In this document: positions 27,801-37,551 of the stretch, one piece after another
Layout of the letters: each line of letters starts with the position of its first letter
How positions within the stretch are numbered: the first letter of the stretch is position 1
Translations under genes and position numbers: made by a program
The notes under the pieces: generated by a model
Told to the model about the DNA's origin: nothing
Seen by the model: the letters and a program-made list of their open reading frames with translations, nothing else
The model's database searches: none
Assembly: GCF_013618865.1 (NCBI RefSeq)
Contig: NZ_JABSOE010000028.1
Coordinates: 1-56,745, forward strand
Direction: 5' to 3'
DNA: 56,745 bases
Source: Phocaeicola faecicola
GTDB lineage: Bacteria; Bacteroidota; Bacteroidia; Bacteroidales; Bacteroidaceae

Positions 27801-30090
27801 ACTACATATCATTGGAATCGTATGCTTCCTGCTGGGAGCGGCCTCCTGCTCTACGACCAGGAATTTGCCGGAGGACGAACTGCTGTACCGGGGAATCAAA
27901 AAGATTGACGTGCTGTCGCAGGATGAGAGCGGCAACGGTGAACAGGCGCTGGAAGAAATCACGGCAGCCGTCACACAGACTACCAAGTACGGTTTCATCC
28001 TTCCCTACCGTCTCTGGGCGTACAACAGCTTCGAGAAATACGAAAAGGGGGTAGGTAAATGGATTTTCAAGAAAATTGCAGCCGACCCGGTATACCTTTC
28101 CACGGTCAATCCGGGCACCCGAACCAAGGTAGCCAGCAACCTGCTGCACGACTACGGATATTTTGACGGAAAGGTCACCTACCAGGTAGATACCCTGAAG
28201 AACCCGAAGGAAATCAAAGTGTCGTATCAGATAGATATGGGAAAACCTTATTACATCGATACGCTGACCTACGAAAAGTTCAGTCCCTTTGCCGACAGCC
28301 TCATCCGCCGTTCGGACAGTCAGCGCCTTATTCACAGCGGTGACCATTTCAACGTACTCCGCCTGAACGAAGAACGCCAGCGCATCATTGACCTGCTGCG
28401 CGACAACGGCTATTATTATGCCCGTACCGATTTCCTTACGATTCTGGCAGATACAATCATGCGACCGGGATACGTAAGTCTGAAAATCGTTCCGAAGAGC
28501 AACATTCCGCAGGAAGCCCTCCGCACCTATCGCCTGGGACATACCTCGGTATACCTCACCGGATACAACGGCGAGCGCCCGACCGACTCTCTGAAACTGA
28601 GGGATTTCACCATTTACTATGCCGGAAAGAAACCGGGAATCAAATACGGTGTATTGCGCAAGCGGTTCATCTACCGGAGTGGCGAAAAGTATTCACAGCT
28701 CCGGCAGAATTATACCCAGGAAGCCCTGGCACGTCTGGGAGTCTTCAAATTCAGTGAATTTCAGTATACCCCGAGAAGCAACGGCGGAGATACCCTTGAC
28801 ATACGTGTCAATGCCATGTTCGATTTGCCGTACAACAGCGAACTGGAGTTGAACGTAAAGACCAAAAGTACGAAGCAGACCGGTCCGGGAGCCTTCTTCA
28901 GTCTGTCGCGCAGGAACTTCCGCAGAATGGGTGCCTCGCTGAACCTGGAGCTCAGGGGCTCTTACGAATGGCAGACCAGTTCGACGGTCGACGGTGAGAG
29001 TTCTGTCATGAACTCCTACGAACTGGGAACCTCCCTGTCACTGGAGTTTCCCCGTCTGGTACTGCCGTGGATCAGGGACCGCATCGATCCGTTCCGCTTC
29101 CCGTCGCAGACCAACTTCAAGATTTATGCCGAGCAGGTCAACCGTGCCCGCTACTTCAAGATGCTCTCGTTCGGAGGAACCGTTTCCTACAGTTTCCAGC
29201 CGTCGAGAAGCATGAAGCATACCGTTACGCCACTGCACCTGGCTTTCAACCACCTGCAGAGACGTACCGCTGCCTTCGACTCCATTGCAGAGGCCAATCC
29301 GATGCTGTTCCACAGTTTGAGCGACCAGTTCATTCCTTCGGTGACTTACACGTTCACCTACGACAACTCGTGGATGAAGAAACGCATCCGTACCTGGTGG
29401 GAGAATTCCATCACCTCGGCCGGTAACGTGACTTCCCTTATCTATATGGCATGCGGAAAAGGCTTCAATACCCGTGACAAGGAGTTCCTGGGAACGCCTT
29501 TCGCCCAATTCCTCAAATTCACCTCCGAGATACGTCCGCTGTACCAGATCAGTGAGAAGCAACAGCTCGCCGGACGATTCATGGCCGGAGTAGTCTGGGC
29601 TTACGGAAACAAGACCATCGCCCCCTACAACGAACAATTTTACGTGGGTGGTGCCAACAGTATCCGTGCCTTTACCATCCGCTCCATCGGTCCGGGACGC
29701 TTCCATCCTTCGGAGAATTCCAGCTACTCGTACGTAGACGAAACCGGAGACATCAAACTGGAAGCCAACCTGGAATACCGTTTCCGGATGATGTCGAACC
29801 TTTTCGGGGGTAATCTGAACGGAGCCGTCTTCCTGGATGCCGGAAACGTATGGCTGATGCGCAAGGATGAAGCCCGTCCGGGAGCCGAATTTACCTTCAG
29901 CAAGTTCTTCGACAACTGGGCGGTAGGTACAGGTATCGGTATCCGTTACGACCTCTCGTTCCTGATACTGCGTCTGGACTGGGGAATTGCCCTGCACGTG
30001 CCTTACGAAACCGGCAAGCGAGGCTATTACAACATTCCGAACTTTAAAGACGGAATGGGCATCCATTTCGCCATCGGATATCCATTTTAA
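27787..30090 (+). CDS. tamL: BamA/TamA family outer membrane lipoprotein (TamL)
   Basis: 767 aa. Signal peptide with lipobox Cys at residue 21 (GAASC), so the Omp85-type barrel protein is also lipidated, a Bacteroidota feature named TamL. POTRA-like repeats fill about 40-370 and the C-terminal half is the Omp85 barrel, with 'FYVGGANSIRAF' (the conserved gate/lid motif region) near 620. Partner of TamB, with which its gene overlaps. In Flavobacterium, TamL is reported to be important for outer-membrane homeostasis; applying that here is inference. Confidence 0.88.
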   Translation: MKINKLHIIGIVCFLLGAASCSTTRNLPEDELLYRGIKKIDVLSQDESGNGEQALEEITAAVTQTTKYGFILPYRLWAYNSFEKYEKGVGKWIFKKIAADPVYLSTVNPGTRTKVASNLLHDYGYFDGKVTYQVDTLKNPKEIKVSYQIDMGKPYYIDTLTYEKFSPFADSLIRRSDSQRLIHSGDHFNVLRLNEERQRIIDLLRDNGYYYARTDFLTILADTIMRPGYVSLKIVPKSNIPQEALRTYRLGHTSVYLTGYNGERPTDSLKLRDFTIYYAGKKPGIKYGVLRKRFIYRSGEKYSQLRQNYTQEALARLGVFKFSEFQYTPRSNGGDTLDIRVNAMFDLPYNSELELNVKTKSTKQTGPGAFFSLSRRNFRRMGASLNLELRGSYEWQTSSTVDGESSVMNSYELGTSLSLEFPRLVLPWIRDRIDPFRFPSQTNFKIYAEQVNRARYFKMLSFGGTVSYSFQPSRSMKHTVTPLHLAFNHLQRRTAAFDSIAEANPMLFHSLSDQFIPSVTYTFTYDNSWMKKRIRTWWENSITSAGNVTSLIYMACGKGFNTRDKEFLGTPFAQFLKFTSEIRPLYQISEKQQLAGRFMAGVVWAYGNKTIAPYNEQFYVGGANSIRAFTIRSIGPGRFHPSENSSYSYVDETGDIKLEANLEYRFRMMSNLFGGNLNGAVFLDAGNVWLMRKDEARPGAEFTFSKFFDNWAVGTGIGIRYDLSFLILRLDWGIALHVPYETGKRGYYNIPNFKDGMGIHFAIGYPF

Positions 30091-30135
30091 CAGAAGCAAA
30101 CGGATTTTGCAGGCAGAAATATGCTCAGTTTTGGC

Positions 30136-30143
30136 TATCTTTG
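30136..30143 (+). promoter_or_regulatory. -7 promoter element of uvrA
   Basis: TATCTTTG, 28 bp before the start codon. Confidence 0.6.
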
Positions 30144-30170
30144 CCTTTCCAATAACAAACGAACTATTCT

Positions 30171-32942
30171 ATGTCAGAAAACAATTATATTTCCATAAAG
30201 GGAGCGAAAGTCAACAACCTGAAGAACATCGATGTCGACATTCCCCGCAACAAACTGGTAGTCATTACCGGTCTCTCCGGTTCGGGGAAATCCTCGCTCG
30301 CCTTCGATACCCTGTATGCCGAAGGGCAGCGCAGGTATGTAGAAAGCCTTTCTTCGTATGCCCGTCAGTTTCTGGGACGGATGAGCAAACCCGAGTGCGA
30401 CTTTATCAAGGGGATTCCTCCTGCCATTGCCATCGAGCAGAAGGTCATCAGCCGCAACCCCCGTTCTACGGTAGGTACCTCTACCGAAATCTATGAGTAC
30501 CTGCGGCTGCTGTTCGCACGCATCGGAAAGACCTACTCCCCCATCAGCGGTACGCTGGTCAAGAAAGACAGTCCCGAAGACATCGTCAACTGCATGCTGT
30601 CGTATCCTGCGGGTACACGATACACTGTCCTTGCCCCTCTTCTTCCCCGCGACGGAAGGACCTGTGCCGAACAGATTGAAATGGACATGAAGCAAGGCTT
30701 CACCCGACTGGAGGTCAACGGAGAGATGGTACGCATCGAAGACTATCAGGAACAGGCAGACGACCAGATTTACCTGCTGATAGACCGTATGAGCTGCGAC
30801 AATGCCAAAGACAGCATCAGCCGACTCACCGACTCGGCAGAAACCGCCATGTACGAAGGCGACGGTGCCTGCCTGCTGCGGTTCTATCTGCCTGACGGCA
30901 CCACCAAGCTCCACAGTTTCAGTACCAAGTTCGAAGCCGACGGAATGACCTTCAGCGAACCGACCGACCAGATGTTTTCCTTCAATTCACCTGTGGGAGC
31001 CTGCCCGGTCTGCGAAGGCTTTGGAAAGGTAATCGGAATCGACGAGCACCTGGTCATCCCGAACCGTGCCCTGAGTGTGTACGACGGTGCCGTGATGTGC
31101 TGGCGGGGAGAGAAGATGGGAGAATGGCTGAACGAATTCCTTCAGGAAGCACCGGCACACGACTTCCCGATCTTTGCTCCGTACTACGAGCTCACCCAGG
31201 CACAGAAAGATTACCTGTGGCACGGCCCGCGCAACAAGGCCTGCATCGATTCCTTCTTCAAAATGCTGGAAGAAAACCAGTACAAAATCCAGTACCGTGT
31301 CATGCTGGCCCGCTACCGTGGAAAAACCGTGTGTCACGAATGCAAGGGCAGCCGCCTCAAGAAAGAAGCCCTCTATGTCAAAGTCGGCGGACGCCACATC
31401 TCCGAACTGGTGGAAATGCCCGTACAGCAGCTCCGCGAGTTCTTCCGCACCCTGCAGCTGGATGCGCACGATGCAGCCGTGGCGAAGCGCCTGCTCAACG
31501 AAATCAATAACCGGCTGGCCTTCCTCGACGACGTCGGACTGGGTTATCTGACCCTGAACCGCCCAAGCAACTCACTCTCGGGAGGTGAAAGTCAGCGAAT
31601 CAACCTGGCCACCTCACTCGGCAGCAGTCTGGTAGGCTCACTATACATACTGGACGAACCCAGTATCGGTCTTCACAGCCGCGACACCGACCGCCTGGTC
31701 AAGGTACTGCGCCAGCTGCAGCAATTAGGAAATACCGTAGTAGTGGTAGAGCACGATGAAGAAATCATCCGCGCAGCCGACTACATCATCGATATCGGTC
31801 CGGATGCCGGACGACTGGGAGGAGAAATCGTCTACCAGGGCGACATGAAAGACCTGCAGAAAGGCAGCCGCAGCCATACCGTCAGGTACCTGCTGGGCGA
31901 AGAAACCATCGATCCGCCGCTGACCCACCGCTCCTGGAACAATTACATTGAAATCAAGGGAGCCCGCGAAAACAACCTGAAGGGAATCGACGTACGCTTC
32001 CCGCTGAACGTCATGACCGTAGTCACCGGCGTCAGCGGTTCGGGAAAGAGTACCCTGGTACGCGACATCTTCTACAAGGCCGTCAAGCGCGAATACAGCG
32101 AAAGCAGCGACCGTCCCGGAGAATTTGTCTCACTCGGAGGCGACCTCTCGGCAGTGAGCGACATTGAGTTTGTCGACCAGAACCCCATCGGAAAATCCTC
32201 CCGAAGCAATCCGGTGACCTACCTCAAGGCCTACGACGAAATCCGGAAACTCTTTGCCGACCAGCCGCTGGCCAAGCAGATGGGATACGGCGCAGGTCAC
32301 TTCTCTTTCAACACCGAAGGAGGACGCTGCGAGGAATGCAAGGGAGAAGGAACGGTTACGGTAGAAATGCAGTTCATGGCCGACCTCGTCCTGGAGTGTG
32401 AATCGTGCCACGGAAAGCGTTTCAAGAACGATACGCTGGAAGTACAGTTCCAGGGGAAGAACATCTACGACATCCTGGAGATGACGGTCAACCAGGCCAT
32501 CGAGTTCTTCAGCGAATACGGACAGAAAAAGATTGTCAAGAAACTACAGCCCCTGCAGGAAGTGGGACTGGGGTACATCAAGCTGGGACAGTCGTCCTCT
32601 ACCCTTTCGGGAGGAGAAAACCAGCGTGTCAAACTGGCCTATTTCCTGAGTTGCGAGAAGAACCAGCCTACCATCTTCGTATTCGACGAACCGACTACCG
32701 GTCTGCATTTCCACGACATCAAGAAGCTGCTCTATGCCTTCGATGCCCTGATTGCACGCGGACATACCGTAGTCATCATCGAGCACAACCTGGATGTCAT
32801 CAAATGCGCCGACTACCTCATCGACCTGGGTCCGGAAGGCGGAGACAAAGGCGGCAACCTCGTTGCCTGCGGTACCCCCGAGGAAGTTGCCCGCTGTGCC
32901 GCTTCCTATACCGGACAGTATCTGGCCGAAAAGTTAAGATGA
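30171..32942 (+). CDS. uvrA: Excinuclease ABC subunit UvrA
   Basis: DNA damage recognition ATPase of nucleotide excision repair. 923 aa. Two ABC modules: Walker A 'GLSGSGKSS' near residue 34 and 'GVSGSGKST' near 622; signatures '[14 protein letters not shown]' and '[14 protein letters not shown]'. Zinc sites CPVC/CHEC in the first half and CEEC/CESCHG in the second half are intact. Acts with UvrB and UvrC, which are not in the window. Single gene with its own promoter and terminator. Confidence 0.97.
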   Translation: MSENNYISIKGAKVNNLKNIDVDIPRNKLVVITGLSGSGKSSLAFDTLYAEGQRRYVESLSSYARQFLGRMSKPECDFIKGIPPAIAIEQKVISRNPRSTVGTSTEIYEYLRLLFARIGKTYSPISGTLVKKDSPEDIVNCMLSYPAGTRYTVLAPLLPRDGRTCAEQIEMDMKQGFTRLEVNGEMVRIEDYQEQADDQIYLLIDRMSCDNAKDSISRLTDSAETAMYEGDGACLLRFYLPDGTTKLHSFSTKFEADGMTFSEPTDQMFSFNSPVGACPVCEGFGKVIGIDEHLVIPNRALSVYDGAVMCWRGEKMGEWLNEFLQEAPAHDFPIFAPYYELTQAQKDYLWHGPRNKACIDSFFKMLEENQYKIQYRVMLARYRGKTVCHECKGSRLKKEALYVKVGGRHISELVEMPVQQLREFFRTLQLDAHDAAVAKRLLNEINNRLAFLDDVGLGYLTLNRPSNSLSGGESQRINLATSLGSSLVGSLYILDEPSIGLHSRDTDRLVKVLRQLQQLGNTVVVVEHDEEIIRAADYIIDIGPDAGRLGGEIVYQGDMKDLQKGSRSHTVRYLLGEETIDPPLTHRSWNNYIEIKGARENNLKGIDVRFPLNVMTVVTGVSGSGKSTLVRDIFYKAVKREYSESSDRPGEFVSLGGDLSAVSDIEFVDQNPIGKSSRSNPVTYLKAYDEIRKLFADQPLAKQMGYGAGHFSFNTEGGRCEECKGEGTVTVEMQFMADLVLECESCHGKRFKNDTLEVQFQGKNIYDILEMTVNQAIEFFSEYGQKKIVKKLQPLQEVGLGYIKLGQSSSTLSGGENQRVKLAYFLSCEKNQPTIFVFDEPTTGLHFHDIKKLLYAFDALIARGHTVVIIEHNLDVIKCADYLIDLGPEGGDKGGNLVACGTPEEVARCAASYTGQYLAEKLR

Positions 32943-33030
32943 AAACACCACCGGAGTCATCCGGACAGACTTTTATGAATTTTCCGACTTCCGTAGGCCG
33001 GTTCTCCGGCCCACATACGGAAGTCGCATG

Positions 33031-33072
33031 ACCCGCGCCGGGAGGTTGTCCGACCTTCCGGCGCGGGTTTTA
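33031..33072 (+). terminator. Terminator after uvrA
   Basis: ACCCGCGCCGGAAGG-type GC-rich stem (arms 33031-33043 and 33057-33067) followed by TTTTAA. A second hairpin (GACTTCCGTA/TACGGAAGTC) lies just before it. Confidence 0.8.
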
Positions 33073-33191
33073 ACTATCTTCTCTTTCCTTCACCCTCTCC
33101 CACTTCGTCTTTTTAAAAAAGAAAAAGGAAAAACAACGGTTTCCCCTTGAAACCCCGCTTTCCCTTTTCGACACACTATGAAATATTTTAC

Positions 33192-33199
33192 TACCTTTG
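33192..33199 (+). promoter_or_regulatory. -7 promoter element of the GNAT gene
   Basis: TACCTTTG; its position inside the longer open frame shows that the true start is the ATG at 33230. Confidence 0.6.
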
Positions 33200-33229
33200 T
33201 TTCCGTTATACATCAAACTACTTATCCGA

Positions 33230-33715
33230 ATGATACGAACCGTTACTCTTTTCGACAGCGATGCACTGACCGCCATCTACAACCATTACGTGCAGGAAAG
33301 CACCGCTACCTTCGACCTCCTTCCTGTCCCCTCTTCCGAGATTGACCGCCTCATTTTTGAGGTTGCTACCCGCTTTCCTTTCCTAGTCTACGACACCGGA
33401 GAAGACATTGCCGGATACTGCTACGCACATCCCTGGAAGAGTAAGGCTGCCTACAGCCAGACCTGGGAAATTACCATCTACCTCGATCCGGAACATACCG
33501 GAAAAGGCATCGGCAAAGCACTGATGAAGCAACTCATCGAAGACTGCCGGAAAAACGGCTGCAAGGTCCTGATAGCCGACATCACTGCCGAGAACGAAGG
33601 GAGCCGGCGGTTCCACGAACGCCTCGGATTTACCCAGGTCTCCCATTTCCGGCAGGTGGGCCGAAAATTCGGACGCTGGCTCGATGTAATCGACTACCAG
33701 TTGAACCTGGGATAA
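33230..33715 (+). CDS. GNAT N-acetyltransferase (phosphinothricin acetyltransferase-like)
   Basis: 161 aa from ATG 33230. Reads as the Pat/Bar/YncA branch of GNATs: 'IYNHYVQESTATFD' near residue 15 and the acetyl-CoA loop 'EHTGKGIGKALM' near 92, then 'ENEGSRRFHERLGFTQV'. Family members acetylate phosphinothricin, methionine sulfone/sulfoximine or related small amines; the physiological substrate is unknown. Stand-alone gene, convergent with the next one. Confidence 0.88.
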   Translation: MIRTVTLFDSDALTAIYNHYVQESTATFDLLPVPSSEIDRLIFEVATRFPFLVYDTGEDIAGYCYAHPWKSKAAYSQTWEITIYLDPEHTGKGIGKALMKQLIEDCRKNGCKVLIADITAENEGSRRFHERLGFTQVSHFRQVGRKFGRWLDVIDYQLNLG

Positions 33716-33725
33716 CCGCTGCCGC

Positions 33726-34766
33726 TCAGAGCGGACGGACCGAACGGTCGACGATACGGGCGGAAGAAACTCCCTCCCGTTTTCCCTTATCCGAAGAACG
33801 GCGACTGCTGCTGTTTCCCGGTCGTGAGGGACGAGCCTCCGGACGGGAAGGACGTACAGCAGGCCGTGACGGACGCGTTTCGGGGCGTGAAGGCCTTACT
33901 GCCGGTTTCGAAGGACGAGTCTCCGGACGAGAAGGACGGAGGACCGGAGAAGAAGGACGGAACTCCGGATGCGAAGGACGCACTTCCGGACGTGCCGGTT
34001 TCGAAGGACGGGTCTCCGGGCGGGAAGGACGTATTCCCGGATGCGACGGACGAGTCTCCGGCCGTGACGGACGGACAGCCGGACGAGGAGGCTGTGCTGC
34101 CGGATAAGACGGTACTCCCGACGGACGGGAAGGACGCACTCCCGGATGCGAAGGACGGGCAGGCGAAACCGGACGATGCGACGGACCCGGCACCACAAAA
34201 TCGTGACGGCGGAACTCCGGCCGGCAACGGAAATTGCCGTGATATACTACATGATGATACTTCTTGCCGTAGAAACGGTGATAATAGCTGGCTCCTCCGC
34301 AATGACGGCGGCTGTGCCCGCCACAATAAGAATAATAATGCACCGGACGCCCGAAATAGAAATGAGCATGGTCCGGATACACCTTATATACCCTCAGGTA
34401 ACAGACATTATTTACCGCATATACCGGGCGGAAAAAATGCTCCAGTGCCAGGAAACGGGCATACGCCATCTCCGAAAGAATCCAGCGCAGGTCGTCGTTC
34501 CGCTCATCCAGGAAGCGGTAATAGGCAGTCAGCGCCGCTGCCTCACTGCGGGCCATCCCCGTCAGGTAAGGATCGACACTGTTCAGAAAGTCAAAATTGA
34601 TCTCAAACAGATCATCGTATTGCGACTGGTTCAGGCTCAGTTCAAAAGCCATCCGGTCGGTCAGAAAACGTGCATTCAGGCGGATGTCACCCAGTCCGGA
34701 CGCCGACACCGGCAGTACCCCTATCAGACAAACGATCATACATAAAATGACATACTTCTTTTTCAT
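33726..34766 (-). CDS. Secreted protein with Pro/Arg/Ser tandem repeats
   Basis: 346 aa. Signal peptide about 1-23 (VSASG). A helical N-terminal domain (about 25-130, 'MAFELSLNQSQYDDLFEINF') loosely recalls Spy/LTxxQ-type periplasmic helices. A His/Tyr/Cys-rich linker follows (about 130-190), then low-complexity repeats of the type RPSRPETRPS (about 195-318), strongly cationic. Such a tail may bind peptidoglycan, nucleic acid or acidic glycan. No family recognised with confidence. Repeats make long shadow frames on the other strand; codon pattern and signal peptide favour this strand. Confidence 0.75.
   Translation of the reverse strand: MKKKYVILCMIVCLIGVLPVSASGLGDIRLNARFLTDRMAFELSLNQSQYDDLFEINFDFLNSVDPYLTGMARSEAAALTAYYRFLDERNDDLRWILSEMAYARFLALEHFFRPVYAVNNVCYLRVYKVYPDHAHFYFGRPVHYYSYCGGHSRRHCGGASYYHRFYGKKYHHVVYHGNFRCRPEFRRHDFVVPGPSHRPVSPARPSHPGVRPSRPSGVPSYPAAQPPRPAVRPSRPETRPSHPGIRPSRPETRPSKPARPEVRPSHPEFRPSSPVLRPSRPETRPSKPAVRPSRPETRPSRPAVRPSRPEARPSRPGNSSSRRSSDKGKREGVSSARIVDRSVRPL
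33813..34184. repeat. Degenerate tandem repeats encoding RPSxPE/RPSRPAV units
   Basis: Units of roughly 15-30 bp repeat inside the gene on the minus strand. The array is likely to change length by slippage or recombination. Confidence 0.7.
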
Positions 34767-34878
34767 AATCCTGTGACTTTATTGTGATGATACAAAAATA
34801 GGAGGATAAAAATCCTCCTGCAACAGAATCTCCCCATTGTCCGGTAGGGAGATTCCTATTTCTGATAGGGTTCTCTGC

Positions 34879-35718
34879 CTATTCGGCCAGGCGGATACCC
34901 TCGTCACCCAACACAATCAGGCGCTTCTTGTACAGGTCGCCTACCGCTTTCTTGAAGGTTTTCTTGCTGACTCCGAAGGTATCGTAAATCACTCCGGCAT
35001 CCGTTTTGTCGTTCAGGGCAATCGCTCCTCCCTGCTCCCGGATATACTGCAGCAGGACTTCCGAGAAATCTTCCACCCGTTCCGCACCCCGCTTCTGCAG
35101 TTCCAGGTCGATCTTTCCGTCCTCGCGAACCCGCTTCACATACGCCTTCGTCCGCATTCCCACCTCTACCTGCGTAAAGATTTCGTTGCGGTACAGCAAT
35201 CCGCTGAAACGGTTGTCCACAATCACCTTGTATCCCAGGTCGGTCTGCTGCCATACCAGCACCTCCACCTCATCGCCCCTCTTATAGGCCGGACGCTCCT
35301 TCGACAGGTAACGCTCCACCTTGGCCGAAGCCACGATGCGGTAACTCTCGTCGTCCAGATGCACGTGCACCACGTATCTTCCTCCCTTGTGCATCTTCGC
35401 CTTCTGTTCGCGGAAAGGCACAAAAAGATCCTTCATCAGTCCCCAGTCGAGGAAAGCCCCGTACTCATTCACCCAGGCCACCTCCAGACAGGCAAACTCA
35501 CCCACCTGCGCCAGCGGCTGCAAGGTAGTAGCCACCAGACGTTCCTCCATATCCAGGTAGACAAATACATTCAGCACATCCCCCGGCTTGCAGCCTTCGG
35601 GTACATAACGCTTCGGAAGCAGGATTTCACCGTCTTCGTCTCCATTCAGATACATGCCGAAGTCGACTTCCTTCACGACTTCCATTCTATTGTATTTTCC
35701 CAGTTCTATATGACTCAT
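34879..35718 (-). CDS. cvfB: S1-like RNA-binding protein CvfB
   Basis: 279 aa. Three S1/OB-type units then a C-terminal winged helix ('GVIYDTFGVSKKTFKKAVGDLY'), the CvfB architecture. 'DWGLMKDLFVPFREQ' marks the first S1 domain and 'VDNRFSGLLYRNEIF' the second. CvfB proteins bind RNA and affect virulence gene expression in Staphylococcus; in Bacteroidales the target is unknown. Upstream, a minus-strand TACCTTTA (35735-35742) is a near-consensus -7 element. Confidence 0.88.
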   Translation of the reverse strand: MSHIELGKYNRMEVVKEVDFGMYLNGDEDGEILLPKRYVPEGCKPGDVLNVFVYLDMEERLVATTLQPLAQVGEFACLEVAWVNEYGAFLDWGLMKDLFVPFREQKAKMHKGGRYVVHVHLDDESYRIVASAKVERYLSKERPAYKRGDEVEVLVWQQTDLGYKVIVDNRFSGLLYRNEIFTQVEVGMRTKAYVKRVREDGKIDLELQKRGAERVEDFSEVLLQYIREQGGAIALNDKTDAGVIYDTFGVSKKTFKKAVGDLYKKRLIVLGDEGIRLAE

Positions 35719-35724
35719 ATTTAT

Positions 35725-35732
35725 TATCTTTG
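35725..35732 (+). promoter_or_regulatory. -7 promoter element before the EEP gene
   Basis: TATCTTTG on plus. Start near 35739, only about 20 nt before a terminator-like hairpin. Confidence 0.5.
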
Positions 35733-35759
35733 CAGTAAAGGTAAGAAGTTTTTTTTATA

Positions 35760-35815
35760 CACCTGCCACCTCCCGGTAAGTAATTATCCGGAGACAGGTG
35801 TTTTTATAAGAAAAC
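35760..35815 (+). terminator. Terminator-like hairpin in the EEP gene leader
   Basis: CACCTG (35760-35765) pairs with CAGGTG (35805-35810), with an inner CCGG stem, followed by TTTTTAT. It lies between promoter and gene: an attenuator, or the end of a short RNA. Confidence 0.6.
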
Positions 35816-35855
35816 CCAACAAAAACCGGAAATAACTTTAAACAACTCAATCAAT

Positions 35856-36716
35856 ATGAAAAAACAGTTTTTACCTCTGGTTGCCGGACTGGCAGCCCTG
35901 GCAGCAGTATCCTGCACTTCTACTCCCCAGCCTACGGAACTTACCTGGGGTACCTTCAACATCCGTTACGACAATCCGGGAGACAGCCTGAACAGCTGGA
36001 CCTACCGTAAAGATAGCGTGGCCAGCTTCATCCGTACGCAAGACATGGACATCGTGGGCATGCAGGAAGTCCTCCACGGTCAGCTGGAAGACCTGAAAGA
36101 ACGGTTGCCGGAATATGCGGAAATCGGTGTGGGCCGTGAAGACGGCAAGACACAGGGAGAATATGCCCCCTTATTCTACAAGAAAGACCGCTTTGAGGTG
36201 CTCGACAGCAATACCTTCTGGCTGTCACAGTATCCCGACAGTGTAGGATTCATCGGCTGGGACGGTGCCTGCACGCGCATTGCCACCTGGGCCAAACTGA
36301 AAGACAAACAGAGCGGAAAGATTTTCATGGCCGTCAACACCCACTTCGACCACGTAGGTACGGAAGCCAGAAGAAAAGGTGCCCTGCTGATTATCGACAA
36401 GATCAAGGAGATTGTGGGCGACCAGCCTGCCGTGCTGACCGGCGACTTCAACGTCAACGACCGTTCGGAGGCTTACCAGACCATTACGACCAACGAATTC
36501 GTGCTGAAGGATGCCCACAAGGAAGCCGCACAAACGACCGGTGCCAGCTATACCTTCCACGATTTCGGCCGCATCGTTCCCGACTCCTGCGAGAAAATCG
36601 ACTTTATCTTTGTCACTCCGCAGATAAAGGTCAAGAGCAGTTACATTCCGCAGGAAACTCCTGGCGGTCCCTTCCTGTCGGATCATAATCCGGAGGTGGT
36701 ACAGATTGCTTTCTGA
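35856..36716 (+). CDS. Endonuclease/exonuclease/phosphatase family lipoprotein
   Basis: 286 aa. Lipoprotein signal with Cys at residue 20 (AAVSC). EEP-fold motifs are complete: 'TFNIRYDN' near 33, 'MQEVLHGQ' near 68, 'NTHFDHVG' near 162, 'TGDFNVN' near 195 and the final 'LSDHNP'. Members hydrolyse phosphodiesters or sugar/inositol phosphates; the surface or periplasmic location suggests nutrient phosphate or glycan phosphate release. Substrate unknown. Confidence 0.88.
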   Translation: MKKQFLPLVAGLAALAAVSCTSTPQPTELTWGTFNIRYDNPGDSLNSWTYRKDSVASFIRTQDMDIVGMQEVLHGQLEDLKERLPEYAEIGVGREDGKTQGEYAPLFYKKDRFEVLDSNTFWLSQYPDSVGFIGWDGACTRIATWAKLKDKQSGKIFMAVNTHFDHVGTEARRKGALLIIDKIKEIVGDQPAVLTGDFNVNDRSEAYQTITTNEFVLKDAHKEAAQTTGASYTFHDFGRIVPDSCEKIDFIFVTPQIKVKSSYIPQETPGGPFLSDHNPEVVQIAF

Positions 36717-36743
36717 TCCGGACAGACGGATTCCTGCACACAA

Positions 36744-36790
36744 CGAGCCCCCGTTTTCCTTCCCTGCAGAGGGAGGCGAACGGGGGCTCG
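36744..36790. terminator. Terminator-like hairpin after the EEP gene
   Basis: CGAGCCCCCGTT (36744-36755) and AACGGGGGCTCG (36779-36790) form a perfect 12-bp stem with a small inner stem; a weak T-run follows. Confidence 0.75.
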
Positions 36791-36877
36791 CTGCTTTTCC
36801 TGACCACGGGGCAATGAGTGGCTCCACCGCTTCAGGCAACTTTCTGTTCCGATATCCGGACCTTCCGGTAACCGGCG

Positions 36878-37543
36878 TTATTCTTTCTCTTCTTCCTTGA
36901 TATATCCGTCGAGCATGTGAATCGTGCGGTCGGTCTGTGCCGCCAGAGACTCGTCGTGCGTCACAATCACAAACGTCTGTCCCAGCTTGTCGCGCAGGTC
37001 GAAGAACAACCGGTGCAGTTCCTCCTTGTTGTGCGTATCCAGACTGCCCGAAGGCTCATCGGCCAGGATGACCGAAGGATGGTTGATCAACGCCCGGGCC
37101 ACAGCCACCCGCTGCTTCTCCCCTCCCGACAGTTCTGCCGGCTTATGAGAAGCCCTGTCGGCCAGTCCCAGAAATTCAAGCATCTCCTTTGCATGACGGG
37201 TAGCCTCACCCGAAGACACTCCCTGAATCAAGGCAGGAATCATCACATTCTCCAAGGCCGTAAACTCGGGCAGCAACTGGTGAAACTGAAACACAAAACC
37301 GATTTCCTTGTTGCGGAAACGGGCCAGTTCACGCTCGCTCAACCGGCCGACCTCCGTATCGTGAATACAGATACGGCCTCCGTCGGCCTTGTCCAGCGTT
37401 CCCATAATCTGCAGCAGCGTAGTCTTACCGGCTCCACTGGGCCCCACGATGCTGACTACCTCTCCCTGACGGATGGTCAGGTCTATTCCCTTCAAGACCT
37501 GCAACGAGCCGAAGCTCTTGGTGATACCTTCTAACTGAATCAT
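36878..37543 (-). CDS. ABC transporter ATPase, LolD-like
   Basis: 221 aa. Walker A 'GPSGAGKTT' near 36, Q-loop '[12 protein letters not shown]', signature '[15 protein letters not shown]', Walker B '[12 protein letters not shown]'. This is the MacB/LolD/FtsE type; '[17 protein letters not shown]' is close to LolD, which powers release of lipoproteins from the inner membrane. The permease partners LolC/E are not next to it, as is common in Bacteroidota. It follows tcdA by 8 bp and is probably in the same operon. Confidence 0.87.
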   Translation of the reverse strand: MIQLEGITKSFGSLQVLKGIDLTIRQGEVVSIVGPSGAGKTTLLQIMGTLDKADGGRICIHDTEVGRLSERELARFRNKEIGFVFQFHQLLPEFTALENVMIPALIQGVSSGEATRHAKEMLEFLGLADRASHKPAELSGGEKQRVAVARALINHPSVILADEPSGSLDTHNKEELHRLFFDLRDKLGQTFVIVTHDESLAAQTDRTIHMLDGYIKEEEKE

Positions 37544-37551
37544 ACTCCCAC

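Noticed and set aside
33813-34184. CRISPR-like array
   Set aside because: The repeats are short, degenerate and in-frame coding repeats without spacers; no cas genes are nearby.
33824-34600. Acidic repeat-containing plus-strand frame opposite the repeat protein
   Set aside because: A by-product of the repeats; the minus strand has a signal peptide and a normal start, this one does not.
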